A stretch of 64,000 nt of DNA from PALSA-911 sp963743035 (GTDB taxonomy: Bacteria; Pseudomonadota; Alphaproteobacteria; Acetobacterales; Acetobacteraceae): the NCBI GenBank assembly GCA_963743035.1, contig CAVUOB010000003.1, positions 62,001 to 126,000 of the forward strand. The letters run 5' to 3'. The notes beneath the pieces were generated by a model, which worked only from the letters and a program-made list of their open reading frames with translations, did no database searches and had not been told where the DNA came from. This document shows positions 17,382 to 27,239 of the stretch, piece by piece; positions within the stretch are counted from its first letter, which is position 1, and every line of letters begins with the position of its first letter. A program made the position numbers and the translations under genes.

Positions 17382-19060
17382 ACGATCACACGCGGATAAC
17401 CACGCGCATCGACTTCGAGACCGACCCCGGCCGCTACCGCCATTGGCGCCTGTCCTGCGACGGCCCCGTCGCCACGCTGACCATGGACGTCGATCCCGCC
17501 GGCGGTCTGTTCGAAGGCTACGAGCTGAAGCTGAATTCCTACGACCTCGGCGTCGACATCGAGCTGGCTGACGCGGTGCAGCGGCTGCGCTTCGAGCATC
17601 CGGAAGTTCGCTGCGTGGTGCTGCGCTCCGGCAAGGAGGGGGTGTTCTGCGCCGGGGCGAATATCCGCATGCTCGGCCAGTCGCTCGCACGGGCTGAAGG
17701 TGAATTTCTGCAAGTTCACCAACGAGACCCGGCTCGGCATCGAGGATGCCGGTGCGCATTCCGGGCAGTTCTATCTGGCCGCGGTCAGCGGCACCGCCGC
17801 CGGCGGCGGCTATGAGCTGGCGGTCACCGCCGATCATGTCCTGCTGATCGACGATCGCCGCTCCACCGTCTCCCTGCCGGAAATGCCGCTGCTCGCGGTG
17901 CTGCCGGGCACCGGCGGGCTGACGCGGCTGACCGACAAGCGCCGGGTTCGCCGCGACCTCGCGGATGTGTTCTGCGCCACCGAGGAAGGCGTGCGCGGCC
18001 AGCGCGCCGTGCAATGGCGGCTGGTGGACGAGGTGGTCCTGCCGTCCGCCTGGGAGGCCAGGATCGCCGAACGCGCCATGCAGCTGGCCGAGCGTTCCGA
18101 CCGCCCGGCCGACGCGGCCGGGATCACGTTGCCCGGCCTGCAGCGTGAGTTCGCGACCGACGGCGTGCGCTATTCCCATGTCCGCGTGGCGTTCGACCGG
18201 CGCCGCCCGCCGCGCCACGATCACCCTGGTCGGGCCGACTGCGGGCCTGCCGGAAGATGCCGCCGCCATTCACGCGGCCGGCGCGCAATTCTGGCCGCTG
18301 CTGCTGGCGCGCGAACTGGACGACGCGCTGCTGCATCTGCGCTTCAACGAGCCGGAACTCGGCACTGCATCGTGTTCCGCTCCGAAGGCGATCCGCGCTG
18401 CCGTGCTGGCCGCCGACGCGCTGCTGGAGGCGCATCGGGCCGACTGGCTGGTGCGCGAAATCCGCCACTACCTGAAGCGCGTGCTGAAGCGCGTGGACAT
18501 GACCTCGCGCAGCCTGATCGCGCTGATCGAGCCGGGCGGCTGCTTCGCCGGCACGCTGGCGGAACTGGCCTTTGCCGCCGACCGCGCGCTGATGTTTGCC
18601 GGCACGCGCGCCGGCGACAATGCCCAGCCGGCCAGCCTGCATCTCTCGGCGTTGAATTTCGGCGCCTATCCGATGGGCAACGGCCTTGACCCGGCTGGAA
18701 ACCCGATTTCTCGGCGAGCCCGACAGCGTCGGGCAGGCGCGCGCGCAGATCGGCAACAACCTCGATGCCGAGGCGGCGGAAGCGCTCGGCCTGATCACGA
18801 TCGCCTATGACGACACCGACTGGGACGACGAGGTGCGGCTGATGCTGGAGGAACGCGCCTCGTTCTCGCCGGACGCGCTGACCGGAATGGAGGCCAATCT
18901 CCGCTTCGCCGGGCCCGAGACGATGGAGACGCGCATCTTCGGCCGCCTGACCGCCTGGCAGAACTGGATCTTCCAGCGCCCCAACGCGGTCGGCCCGGAA
19001 GGCGCGCTGCGCCGCTACGGCAGCGGCGTGCGGCCCGAGTTCAACCCCGAACGGATCTGA
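17378..19060 (+). CDS. boxC: Benzoyl-CoA-dihydrodiol lyase BoxC (reading frame interrupted)
   Basis: BoxC cleaves the ring of the 2,3-epoxide/dihydrodiol of benzoyl-CoA, giving 3,4-dehydroadipyl-CoA semialdehyde and formate. Homology is continuous over the span but switches frame three times, each by one extra base: near 17684 (between NIRMLGQS and KVNFCKFTNETRLGIED), near 18202 (VAFDRR to ATITLVG) and near 18688 (MGNGL to TRLETRFLGEP). A further paired indel displaces about ten codons around 18365-18405. Removing three bases gives 559 residues, the family length. Crotonase-like motifs include AAGGGYELAVTADHV and SLPEMPLLAVLPGTGGLTR. Three independent +1 shifts in an otherwise conserved gene suggest sequence error rather than decay. 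Confidence 0.88.
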
Positions 19061-19072
19061 AGGAGCCTGGCC

Positions 19073-20526
19073 ATGTCCGACCTAGGCTACAGTCGACTAT
19101 GACGGCCTGATCCCGAACAATGTCGGCCTGAACGAGGACATGCGCGTGCGCAAGGCGCTGGAGACCTGGCACCCCGGCTATATCGACTGGTGGAAGGCGA
19201 TGGGCCCGGTCGGCTTCCAGGAAAGCCTGGTCTATCTGCGCACCGCCATCGGCGTCGGCGCCGAAGGCTGGGCCAAGTTCGATTACGTGCGTATGCCGGA
19301 CTATCGCTGGGGCGTGCTGCTGGCGCCGCAGGTGGAAGGGCGCACGATCCCGTTCGGCGCGCATAAGGGCGAGCCCGCCTGGCAGGACGTGCCCGGCGAA
19401 TACCGCGCCATGCTGCGCCGCCTGCTGGTGATCCAGGGCGACACCGAACCCGCCTCGGTCGAACAGCAGCGCCATCTCGGGGCCACCGCGCCTTCGCTCT
19501 ACGACATGCGCAACCTGTTCCAGGTGAACGTGGAGGAAGGCCGCCATCTCTGGGCGATGGTCTACCTGCTGCAGAAATATTTCGGCCGCGACGGGCGCGA
19601 GGAAGCCGAGGAACTGCTCCGCCGCCGCTCCGGCGATCAGGACAGCCCGCGCATGCTCGGCGCCTTCAACGAGGCGACGCCGGACTGGCTGTCGTTCTTC
19701 ATGTTCACCTTCTTCACCGACCGCGACGGCAAGATGCAGCTTGCGGCCCTCGCCCAGTCCGGCTTCGATCCGCTGTCGCGCACCTGCCGCTTCATGCTGA
19801 CCGAGGAGGCGCACCACATGTTCGTCGGCGAGACCGGCGTGCAGCGCGTGGTGCAGCGCACCTGCGAGGCGATGCGCGAAGCCGGCATCGAGGACCCGCA
19901 CGATATCGGGCGGATCCGCGCGCTGGGCGTGATCGATCTGCCGACCCTGCAGAAGAAGGCCAACCTGCATTTCGCCCTGACCCTGGACCTGTTCGGCAAC
20001 GAGATCAGCACCAACGCCGCCAATGCCTTCAGCGCCGGGCTGAAGGGTCGCTACCACGAGGACAAGCTGACGGATGATCACGTGCTGAAGGACGCCACCT
20101 ACCCGGTGCTGCGGCTGCAGGACGGCGCGATCGTGCGCCAGGACGCCCCGGCGCTGTCGGCGCTGAACATGCGGCTGCGCGACGACTACGTGGCGGATGC
20201 CGCCGCCGGCGTGGCGCGCTGGAACCGGGTGATCGAACGGGAAGGCGTTGCGTTCCGCCTGACCCTGCCGCATGTCGCCTTCAACCGCCGCATCGGCGAG
20301 TTCTCCGCCATCCACGCCGACACCGACGGCCTGATCCTGACGCCGCAGCAATGGCAGGCCCGCCAGCGCCGACAGGCTGCCCACGGACGACGACAACCGT
20401 TTCATCGAAAGCCTGATGCAGCCGGTGCACCAGCCCGGCCAGTACGCGGGCTGGATCGCCCCGCCGCGCGTGGGCATCGACAGCAAGCCCGGCGACTTCG
20501 AATACGTGAAGATCGCGGATTCCTGA
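19073..20526 (+). CDS. boxB: Benzoyl-CoA 2,3-epoxidase subunit BoxB (reading frame interrupted)
   Basis: BoxB is the diiron epoxidase of aerobic benzoyl-CoA degradation. Strong homology covers the span: DWWKAMGPVGFQESLVYLRT, GDTEPASVEQQRHLGATAPS, NLFQVNVEEGRHLWAMVYLL, and the iron-ligand segments EEGRH and FMLTEEAHHMFVGETG. The gene starts at ATG 19073, just after AAGGAG. One extra base near 19094 shifts the frame after codon 7, and another near 20365 shifts it before the expected C-terminus (ending FEYVKIADS then TGA at 20524). Correcting both gives 483 residues, near the usual 470-480. Without correction the frame runs into the next gene and mimics a 622-residue BoxB-MaoC fusion. Confidence 0.9.
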
Positions 20527-20528
20527 CC

Positions 20529-21008
20529 GTGTCCTCCGCGCGAGCGGCGCTGCCGCCGCCGGAGGCGCGGTATTTCGAGGATTATCCGCAAGGCGCGGTA
20601 TTCGAGTTCGGCGCCATCGGCGTCAGCGCCGATGACATCATCGACTTCGCCCGCCGCTTCGACCCGCAGGAGATGCACACCGACCCCGAAGCCGCCGGGC
20701 AGGGCGAATTCGGCGGCCTGATCGCCAGCGGCTGGCACACGGCCGCGCTGATGATGCGGATGTTCGCGGAACATTATTTGCCGAAAGGCGGCCTCGCCTC
20801 GCCGGGGATCGACGAGCTGCGCTGGGTCCGTCCGGTCCGCCCCGGCGACCGGCTGCGCATCCGCGTGACGGTGCTGGAAGCCAGGCGCTCCCGCTCCAGG
20901 CCCGACCGCGGGCTGATCCGCAGCTTTGTCGAAGTGCTCAATCAGGACGATGCGCCGGTGATGACCCTGAAGCCGCTGAACCTGCATCGCTGCCGCGCAC
21001 CGGCCTAA
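20529..21008 (+). CDS. MaoC-family hot-dog-fold acyl-CoA hydratase
   Basis: A 159-residue MaoC-like dehydratase. ARYFEDYPQGAVFEFGAIGV, then DDIIDFARRFDPQEMHTDPE carries the hydratase motif (Asp and His of the D-x(4)-H type), and GLIASGWHTAALMMRMFAE completes the hot-dog helix. It begins with GTG at 20529, two bases after the corrected boxB stop. Upstream continuity with boxB is only a frameshift artefact. In this operon it could hydrate an unsaturated acyl-CoA formed after ring opening. The neighbouring positions in many box clusters hold an aldehyde dehydrogenase or boxA, neither of which is visible here. Confidence 0.82.
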   Translation: MSSARAALPPPEARYFEDYPQGAVFEFGAIGVSADDIIDFARRFDPQEMHTDPEAAGQGEFGGLIASGWHTAALMMRMFAEHYLPKGGLASPGIDELRWVRPVRPGDRLRIRVTVLEARRSRSRPDRGLIRSFVEVLNQDDAPVMTLKPLNLHRCRAPA

Positions 21009-21324
21009 TCCGGGTTTACCTGGCACGAGGCGGACCGGAACGACCCCAGGAGCCGACAAGAATATTCCTGGGAAACCTTCTACCTGTGCGTGAAAACGAC
21101 AGAGTGGAAATGCGGGCTTTGTGATCCACCCGAATCCGTTCCGCAGGCTTTTCGTCAAAAATTGGGCGTTTGCGTAAGACGTTACGTTATTTGAAACTAT
21201 CCGTCGGACACTCCTTTGTGACCGGGTATGGTTCAGATTGATTCAATTTCCGTACAACGGCAGGTTTCTAGATGGATAATCGGTAATGCACGGGCAATAA
21301 AACCGAAACCAAAGGGAGGAACCG
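21009..21324. other. Intergenic region upstream of the second PEP-CTERM gene
   Basis: These 316 bp contain no credible gene. The second half is markedly richer in A/T than its surroundings. It includes a short inverted repeat CGTAA-GACG-TTACG (about 21172-21185) and ends in a strong ribosome site, GGGAGGAACCG, so the promoter of the following gene is probably here. Short frames on either strand have atypical composition and no similarity I recognise. Confidence 0.6.
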
Positions 21325-22618
21325 ATGATCGTTCGTGCGGTAACAACGAGTTGTGTTGCGCTGGTGGGCGCGGTCGCGCTGGCCGTAACAGCCGGCCCAG
21401 CCGTCGCGGATCCAATGCTGTCACTCCTGACATATATTCCGGTCCCGGCGGACATGGCGAATATGCAGCCGCTCGGGGCTTTCTCCGCATTCGACATCAG
21501 CTTCGCCGACCCGGTGACCGGAGACGTCTTTATCGCCGACCGGTCCAATGCAAGTGTCGATATCTTTTCGGGATCCAGTCTGACATTTCTCGGCCGGGCG
21601 ACCGGGTTTACCGGACAGCAGGCGACAACATCGGTGTCGGGTCCGGATGGCGTCCTGACGGTCACCTCAGGAGGGACGACCACCCTTTACGCCGGAAACG
21701 GCGACAGCACGCTCAGGGTCTTCAACGCCACCAATCCGGCGGCGCCCATCCCGCTGCAAGCCATCTCGACCGGCGGCATGACCCGGGTTGACGAAATGGC
21801 ATACTCGCCAACGGCGCACCTCGTGTTGGCCGCGAACAACGCCGAAACCCCGGCATACGGAAATCTGTTTTCGACCACTGGCCCCGCCAATGCGCCGGCC
21901 ACCCTCCTCAACCCCCCTGGCCACATCACCGTCCCCGCAATTCAGGGGGGGATCGATGCCGGCGGCATGGAGCAATCGGTGTGGGATCCGAACACCGGAA
22001 CGTTCTTCGTTTCTATTCCGGCGTTGGCCGGGACCAATAACCCGGGTGGAGTTTCCGAGATCAGCACCACTGGCGCCGTCCTGCGAACGATCGATTTCGG
22101 AACCATGGGCATCTCGTCGTGCTCGCCCGCCGGACTCGCCGTTGGCGGGAGCGGCAACCTGATGGTTGGCTGCGGCAACGTGGGGGCGGCGGCGATCCTG
22201 CTCAATCCCACGGTCCGGCTCGATCGTCAGGACGTTCGCCGGGCTCGGTGGTACGGACGAGCTGTGGTACGATCCGACGACAAACAGGTTCTACGTCACT
22301 GGTAATGATGGCACCAACGACACTCGGTTCTTCGACGTGATCACCGACGATCTCCTGGGGGGCACGATTACCCAGACGGTCGATCTGCCGACGACCACGA
22401 GTGCGCATTCGATCACGGTAGATCCGTTCAACGGCGATGTTTTCGTGGCGCTCGCTGGCACCAGCGCGGTGGACCCCTGCCCGGCGAGCTTCGCGAATCC
22501 GGGCTGCATCGCGGTGTTTGCGCCGGTGCCGGAACCCGCAACATTGCCCATACTGGTGACGGCCATGGCCGGGCTGGCGGCCTTCGGACTGCGCCGCAGG
22601 CGCAATCCCACCGGCTGA
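21325..22618 (+). CDS. Exported beta-propeller-like PEP-CTERM protein (reading frame interrupted)
   Basis: The protein opens with a signal peptide (CVALVGAVALAVTAGPAVAD) and ends with a PEP-CTERM tail, VPEPATLPILVTAMAGLAAF followed by GLRRRRNP. The body carries repeated strand patterns typical of YncE/NHL-like propellers: DPVTGDVFIADRSNASVDIF, WDPNTGTFFVSIPALAG, YDPTTNRFYVTGNDG, and VDPFNGDVFVALAGTS. Homologous repeats continue across a frame switch near 22215, where one extra base lies between ILLNPT and GSIVRTFAGLGG. Corrected length is about 430 residues. Function is unknown; by analogy it is an exosortase substrate displayed on or released from the cell surface. Confidence 0.8.
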
Positions 22619-22721
22619 AGCCCCCGGCTTGGCTATTGGGCGCGAGGTTGTAAGGCGTGGGGATATCCGGCGCACTGGCGGCCGCCTCGCGCCTTTCGGC
22701 CTTAATCCGTATCCGGAACGG

Positions 22722-22872
22722 TTACACCTGCCGCTCGTCGTCGAACAAGATCCGTTGTGCCGCGCCATCCAGATCCTCGGTACTGGCCGGATCGCATCGA
22801 CCACAGGAACAGCCCCAGCCCGCCGGCACCCATCACCAGGCTGGCCAGGATCAGATAGAGGATCACCGTCAT
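22722..22872 (-). CDS. ccoS: cbb3 oxidase assembly protein CcoS (reading frame interrupted)
   Basis: A 49-residue single-span membrane protein required for assembly of active cbb3 oxidase. The start is MTVILYLILASLVMGAGGLG, followed by LFLWSMRSGQY. The conserved tail EDLDGAAQRILFDDERQV is found one base out of frame: an extra C lies in the TAC[C]GAGGAT context near 22777. The start codon overlaps the ccoI stop (22869-22872). Because ccoI and ccoS otherwise form a standard pair, the extra base is more likely a sequence error than loss of function. The longer frame without the fix loses the conserved tail. Confidence 0.85.
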
Positions 22873-25247
22873 GGCGCCGCCCCCCGCAGCCGCAGGCTGT
22901 TCAGCATGACGATCAGCGAGGAACTCGACATCGCCGCCGCCGCCAGCCAGGGCGTCACGAAGCCGGCCATCGCCAGCGGCACCATGAAGGCGTTGTAGCC
23001 GATCGACAACGCCAGGTTCTGGCGCATCGCCGCACGGGCGCGCCGCGCCATCCGGACCGCCTCGGCCACCGGCGCCAGCCGGTCGCCCTGGAACACCAAG
23101 TCCGCCACCGTCTGGCTGACATCGGCAGCACTCGCCGGCGCGGCGGATACGTTCGCCGCGGCGAGCGAGGGGCTGTCGTTCAGCCCGTCGCCCACCATCA
23201 GCACGCGCCGTCCCGCCGCGCGCAGGGCTTCGATCGCCGCCACCTTGGCGACCGGCGAGCATTCCGCCTGCCAGTCGGTGATGCCGGCGCGCGCGGCCAC
23301 CGGCGCCACTGCCGCGGCGCGGTCGCCCGACAGCAGCCGGACATCCAGGCCGAGCGCGCGCAGCGCCCCCACGCACGCGGCCGCGTCGGCGCGCAGCTTT
23401 TCGGCGAAGCGGAAGCGAACCAGGGCCAGCCCCGGCCGCGCCAGCCAAACCTCCGGCCCCGTGGCCGGCGCGCCGGCGCCGCCGCAGAAGGCTTCGCTGC
23501 CCAGCCGGATCTCGCCCGCCGCCGTGGCCAGGCTGAGCCCCAGCCCTGAATGCTCCCGCACGCCGGCGGCCGCCGGCACCGGGCCGGCGGCCGCCAGCAG
23601 CGCCCGGGCCAAGGGATGGCGGCTGGAGGCGGCAAGCGATGCGGCCACGCGCAGCGCGTCGCGGTCCGTCTCCGGCGTCTCGATCAGGCCGAGACCCGGC
23701 TCGGTCAATGTGCCGGTCTTGTCGAACACGACGACATCGAGCTCGGACAGCCGTTCCAGCGCGGTGCCGGATTTCAGCAGCACGCCGCCGCGCAGCAGGC
23801 GCGATGTTACGATCACCTGCACCGCCGGCACCGCCAGGGCGAGCGCGCAGGGGCAGGTGATGATCAGCACCGCGCTCGCGGTCAGCAGCGCCGTGCCGAC
23901 CGGGGCGTGGCCGAGGAACACCCAGCCGAGGAAGGTCAGCAGCGCGCAGAGATGCACCGCCGGCGCGTAGCGCCGCGCCACCCGGTCGGCCAGCACCACG
24001 TAGCGGCCGCGCCGCGCCTCCGCCGCCTCGATCAGCCGCACGCATTCGGCCAGCAGCGTGGACTGCCCGGCGGCGGTCACTCGCACCACCAGCGCCTCGC
24101 CCAGGTTCAGGCTGCCGGCGAATACCGCCGTGCCCGGCCCGACCGGCATCGGCAGGCTTTCGCCGGTGACCAGGCTGGCATCGAGCGGTGCGGCGCCGCG
24201 TTCCACCACCCCGTCCGCGCCGACGCGTTCGCCGGGCCCGACCAGGATGCGCTCGCCCGGCGCCACCGCTTCCTGCGCCCTCCGGGCCGTGCTGCCGTCC
24301 GCCTGCAGCACCGCGACGTCGCGCACGCGCAAGGTCAGCAGCTGCTCGGCCACCGCGCGCGCCCGCCCGCGCGCCAGATGATCGAGGTAGCGCCCGATCA
24401 GCAGGAAGAACAGCAGCGTGACCGCGCTGTCGAAATAGGTGTGCTCGCCGCCGGCGAAGCTCTGCTGCAGGCTCATGGCGGTGACCAGGATCACGCCCAG
24501 GCTGATCGGCACGTCCATGTTGGTGCGCCGCTGGCGCAAAGCCGCGAAGGCCGAGGCGAAGAACGGCATGCCGGCATAGGCGATCGCCGGCAGGGCGATC
24601 AGCGCCGAGACGAAATGCATCAGCTCGCGCGTGGCCGGCCCCATGCCCTGCACCAGGCCGGCCCAGACGCCGATCGACAGCAGCATCACGTTGCCCGCGG
24701 CGAACCCCGCCACCGCCAGCGCGCGCAGCAGCTCCCGCCCGGTGCGGTCCCGCCCGGCCTCCAGGCAGGCGGCGTCGAACGGGATCAGCCGGTAGCCCAG
24801 GGCCTCGACCAGCCCGATCAGCCGCGCCGCCTCCGCCGCCGCGCCGCGCCAGACCAGGCGCAGGCGGCGCGAGGTCATGTTCACCCGCGCCTGCGCCACC
24901 GCGCCGTCGCGCCCCAGCACGCTTTCGATCAGCCAGACGCAGGCGCCGCATTGCAGGCCGTCGACGGCCAGCATGAGCTCGCAGGTGCCGTCCCCGCGCG
25001 CGGTCACGTGGCGTTCCAGGTCCAGCCGCTCGGCGGTCTCCGGCCGGGGTGCGCGCGCGGCCGGATCGAGCCGGCGCTGCTCGTAGTAGCGGCCAAGGCC
25101 GAGGCCGCGGATGGTCTCATAGGCGGCGGCGCAGCCGGGGCAGCAGAAGCGCCGGCCTTCGCCGGCCGGCAGGCCGCAATGCGCGCAGAGTGCACCCACG
25201 GAAATCCCGGCGTTCCCCGCGGGCTCCGCCGGGGTCAGCGCATTCAC
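22869..25247 (-). CDS. ccoI: Copper-translocating P1B-type ATPase CcoI (FixI)
   Basis: A 792-residue copper-exporting ATPase that delivers Cu for CcoN assembly. An N-terminal Zn-ribbon-like CAHCGLPAGEGRRFCCPGC is followed by a heavy-metal-associated domain with GLQCGACVWLIE. Eight membrane spans contain the CPC motif (ITCPCALALAVPA). The catalytic domain has VFDKTGTLTEPG (phosphorylated Asp) and the hinge VGDGLNDSPSLAAA. CcoI-type ATPases belong to the slow-transport CtpA/FixI group. It overlaps ccoH upstream (25244-25247) and ccoS downstream by ATGA, giving tight translational coupling. Confidence 0.96.
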   Translation of the reverse strand: MNALTPAEPAGNAGISVGALCAHCGLPAGEGRRFCCPGCAAAYETIRGLGLGRYYEQRRLDPAARAPRPETAERLDLERHVTARGDGTCELMLAVDGLQCGACVWLIESVLGRDGAVAQARVNMTSRRLRLVWRGAAAEAARLIGLVEALGYRLIPFDAACLEAGRDRTGRELLRALAVAGFAAGNVMLLSIGVWAGLVQGMGPATRELMHFVSALIALPAIAYAGMPFFASAFAALRQRRTNMDVPISLGVILVTAMSLQQSFAGGEHTYFDSAVTLLFFLLIGRYLDHLARGRARAVAEQLLTLRVRDVAVLQADGSTARRAQEAVAPGERILVGPGERVGADGVVERGAAPLDASLVTGESLPMPVGPGTAVFAGSLNLGEALVVRVTAAGQSTLLAECVRLIEAAEARRGRYVVLADRVARRYAPAVHLCALLTFLGWVFLGHAPVGTALLTASAVLIITCPCALALAVPAVQVIVTSRLLRGGVLLKSGTALERLSELDVVVFDKTGTLTEPGLGLIETPETDRDALRVAASLAASSRHPLARALLAAAGPVPAAAGVREHSGLGLSLATAAGEIRLGSEAFCGGAGAPATGPEVWLARPGLALVRFRFAEKLRADAAACVGALRALGLDVRLLSGDRAAAVAPVAARAGITDWQAECSPVAKVAAIEALRAAGRRVLMVGDGLNDSPSLAAANVSAAPASAADVSQTVADLVFQGDRLAPVAEAVRMARRARAAMRQNLALSIGYNAFMVPLAMAGFVTPWLAAAAMSSSSLIVMLNSLRLRGAAP

Positions 25248-25753
25248 CGCACGACCAGCCGCCGCACGGCGCGCACCAGATCATCGCCATGTTTCGCCGA
25301 GAGCGTGACGTCCCACTGTCCGCGGGGCAGCGCCATGTCCGACAGATAGCGCCCGCCGCCCGCGGCGTGCATGGCGAGCGGCGTGGTCTGCGGCGGGCCA
25401 AGCGGGCGGGCGGCGGTCGCCTCGATCACCGCATCCTCCAGCGCCCGGCCGTTCCGGTCGGTCAGGGTCACGGCCGGGCGCTGCGCCGCGTCCAGCGCCA
25501 CCAGCACGGTCCAGCCCAGCGCTTCCTGCCTGGCTTCGTCCTGCAGCACGTGGTTGTAGGCGTTGGACAGGGCGAAGCCGTTGCCTTCCGCGGCGCCGGG
25601 GAAGCTGCGCATCGCCGTGACCACGAGGCCGGCATTCGCCACGATCACGATGCCCATCGCGCCGGCCACGGCCCAGGGAAACCACCGCCAGCCGGAGCGC
25701 CCGCCCGACGGGGCAGAGCCGAACCTATGCATTCCGAAATTGCCGCCATCCAT
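25244..25753 (-). CDS. ccoH: cbb3 oxidase assembly protein CcoH (FixH)
   Basis: A 169-residue membrane-anchored protein of the FixH family. An N-terminal cytoplasmic segment leads into a single span (WAVAGAMGIVIVANAGLVVT), then a periplasmic domain with ALSNAYNHVLQDEARQEALG, the FixH signature region, and RYLSDMALPRGQWDVTLSA. FixH proteins stabilise cbb3 intermediates during assembly. It sits between ccoG (3-base gap) and ccoI (ATGA overlap), the canonical order. Confidence 0.92.
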   Translation of the reverse strand: MDGGNFGMHRFGSAPSGGRSGWRWFPWAVAGAMGIVIVANAGLVVTAMRSFPGAAEGNGFALSNAYNHVLQDEARQEALGWTVLVALDAAQRPAVTLTDRNGRALEDAVIEATAARPLGPPQTTPLAMHAAGGGRYLSDMALPRGQWDVTLSAKHGDDLVRAVRRLVVR

Positions 25754-25756
25754 CTG

Positions 25757-27214
25757 TCATGGCCCCCTGAAGCTGGAATGATAGCGCGTGCCGCCCTGCG
25801 AGCGCGGGTCGGTCAGGATGAAGTCGACTTCCCTGGATCCGCCGATATCCGCGCCCGGCGGCATGGTGAGCAGCACGCGGTAGACGCCCACCGCATCCGC
25901 CCCCACCGGCAGCGCCAGCCGGTCCGTGGACGCCGGCCCGGCATCGGCCACCGCCAGCTTCACGCCCGGCAGGCCTGCCACGGCCAGTTCGAAATCGACC
26001 GGCCTCGCGGTCTTGTTGACGATCCGCACGGTGTAGCCGTTGCGGACGGAACCGTCGGCCAGCGGCACGAACAGCGGCGCCCGGTCCCGTTCCACCGACA
26101 GCTCCACGGTGGAGCGGGTGACGAACGCGATCGTCATGACCGTCAACGCCACGGCCATCGCCCCGGCATAGATGATGCTGCGCGGCCGCAGCAGTCGCAG
26201 CTTTTCGCTGCGCCCCTGCGCCTTCGCCGCCTGGCGGGCCAGGCTATCCCAGGTGATCAGGCTGCGCGGCCGGCCGACGCGCTCCATCACGTGGTTGCAG
26301 GCATCGACGCACAGGCCGCAATTGATGCATTCGAGCTGGATGCCGTCGCGGATGTCGATCCCGGTCGGGCAGGCCGTCACGCAGGCGCCGCAATCGACGC
26401 AGTCACCGGCCTGGCTGTCGGCATCGCGCTTGCCGCGCAGCCGGGGCTCGCCGCGCCAGCCCTGATAGGTGACGGTGAGGGTCTGCTCGTCCAGCATCGC
26501 CGCCTGGAAGCGCGGCCAGGGGCACATATAGGTGCAGACCTGCTCGCGCGCCCAGCCGGCCAGCGCGTAGGTGGTCACGGTGAACAGGCCGGTGAAGAAA
26601 TACACCGGCAGCGAGGCGCGGCCGGTCCAGAACTGCGCCGTCACCGTCGGCGCGTCGGCGTAGTACATGATCCAGGCGCCGCCGGTCCAGAAGGCGATCA
26701 GCAGCCAAGCCGAGTGCTTCGCCGCCTTGCGCCAGACGGTATCGAACGTGACCGGTTCGGCATCGCGGCGCATGCGCTCGTTGCGATCGCCCTCGATGAA
26801 GCGCTCGACCTGCATGAACAGGTCGGTCCACACCGTCTGCGGGCAGGTGTAGCCGCACCAGAGCCGGCCGAACAGGCTGGTGACCAGGAACAACCCGACC
26901 GCGGCCAGGATCAGCAGCCCGGTCAGGAAGTAGATGTCCTGCGGCCACAGCTCGATGTTGAACAGATAGAACCGCTCATTGGCGATATCGAGCAGCAGCG
27001 CCTGGTTCGGCCGTCCGGGGCCGCGGTCCCAGCGCAGCCAGGGCAGCGCGTAGTAGACGGCGAGGCAGGCCGCCAGCACGATCCATTTGACCCGCCGCAC
27101 CGGACCGTGCACGGCCTTGGGATAGACCCGGACGCGGTTGGCATACAGATGGTCGCCTTCCGCCTCGCGCTGAAGTTGCAACTGTCTGTCGGCTTTGCTG
27201 ATCCGGCTCATCAT
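25757..27214 (-). CDS. ccoG: cbb3 oxidase accessory ferredoxin-like protein CcoG (FixG)
   Basis: A 485-residue membrane iron-sulfur protein acting as a cupric reductase in cbb3 assembly. Early membrane helices surround LWCGYTCPQTVWTDLFMQVE. Two 4Fe-4S motifs appear as CVDCGACVTACPTGIDI and CINCGLCVDACNHVM. A C-terminal FixG Ig-like domain follows the last span (about residues 345-485, with VRNGYTVRIVNKTARPVDFE). It is 25 bp downstream of ccoP in the same operon. All cysteines expected for both clusters are visible. Confidence 0.95.
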   Translation of the reverse strand: MMSRISKADRQLQLQREAEGDHLYANRVRVYPKAVHGPVRRVKWIVLAACLAVYYALPWLRWDRGPGRPNQALLLDIANERFYLFNIELWPQDIYFLTGLLILAAVGLFLVTSLFGRLWCGYTCPQTVWTDLFMQVERFIEGDRNERMRRDAEPVTFDTVWRKAAKHSAWLLIAFWTGGAWIMYYADAPTVTAQFWTGRASLPVYFFTGLFTVTTYALAGWAREQVCTYMCPWPRFQAAMLDEQTLTVTYQGWRGEPRLRGKRDADSQAGDCVDCGACVTACPTGIDIRDGIQLECINCGLCVDACNHVMERVGRPRSLITWDSLARQAAKAQGRSEKLRLLRPRSIIYAGAMAVALTVMTIAFVTRSTVELSVERDRAPLFVPLADGSVRNGYTVRIVNKTARPVDFELAVAGLPGVKLAVADAGPASTDRLALPVGADAVGVYRVLLTMPPGADIGGSREVDFILTDPRSQGGTRYHSSFRGP

Positions 27215-27239
27215 CCGCTCCCGAACCGACCTCGCCCCC

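Noticed and set aside
22702..24951. A 749-codon minus-strand frame overlapping ccoI
   Set aside because: It is an alternate frame of ccoI whose last codons happen to read the start of ccoS; only the ccoS part is real.
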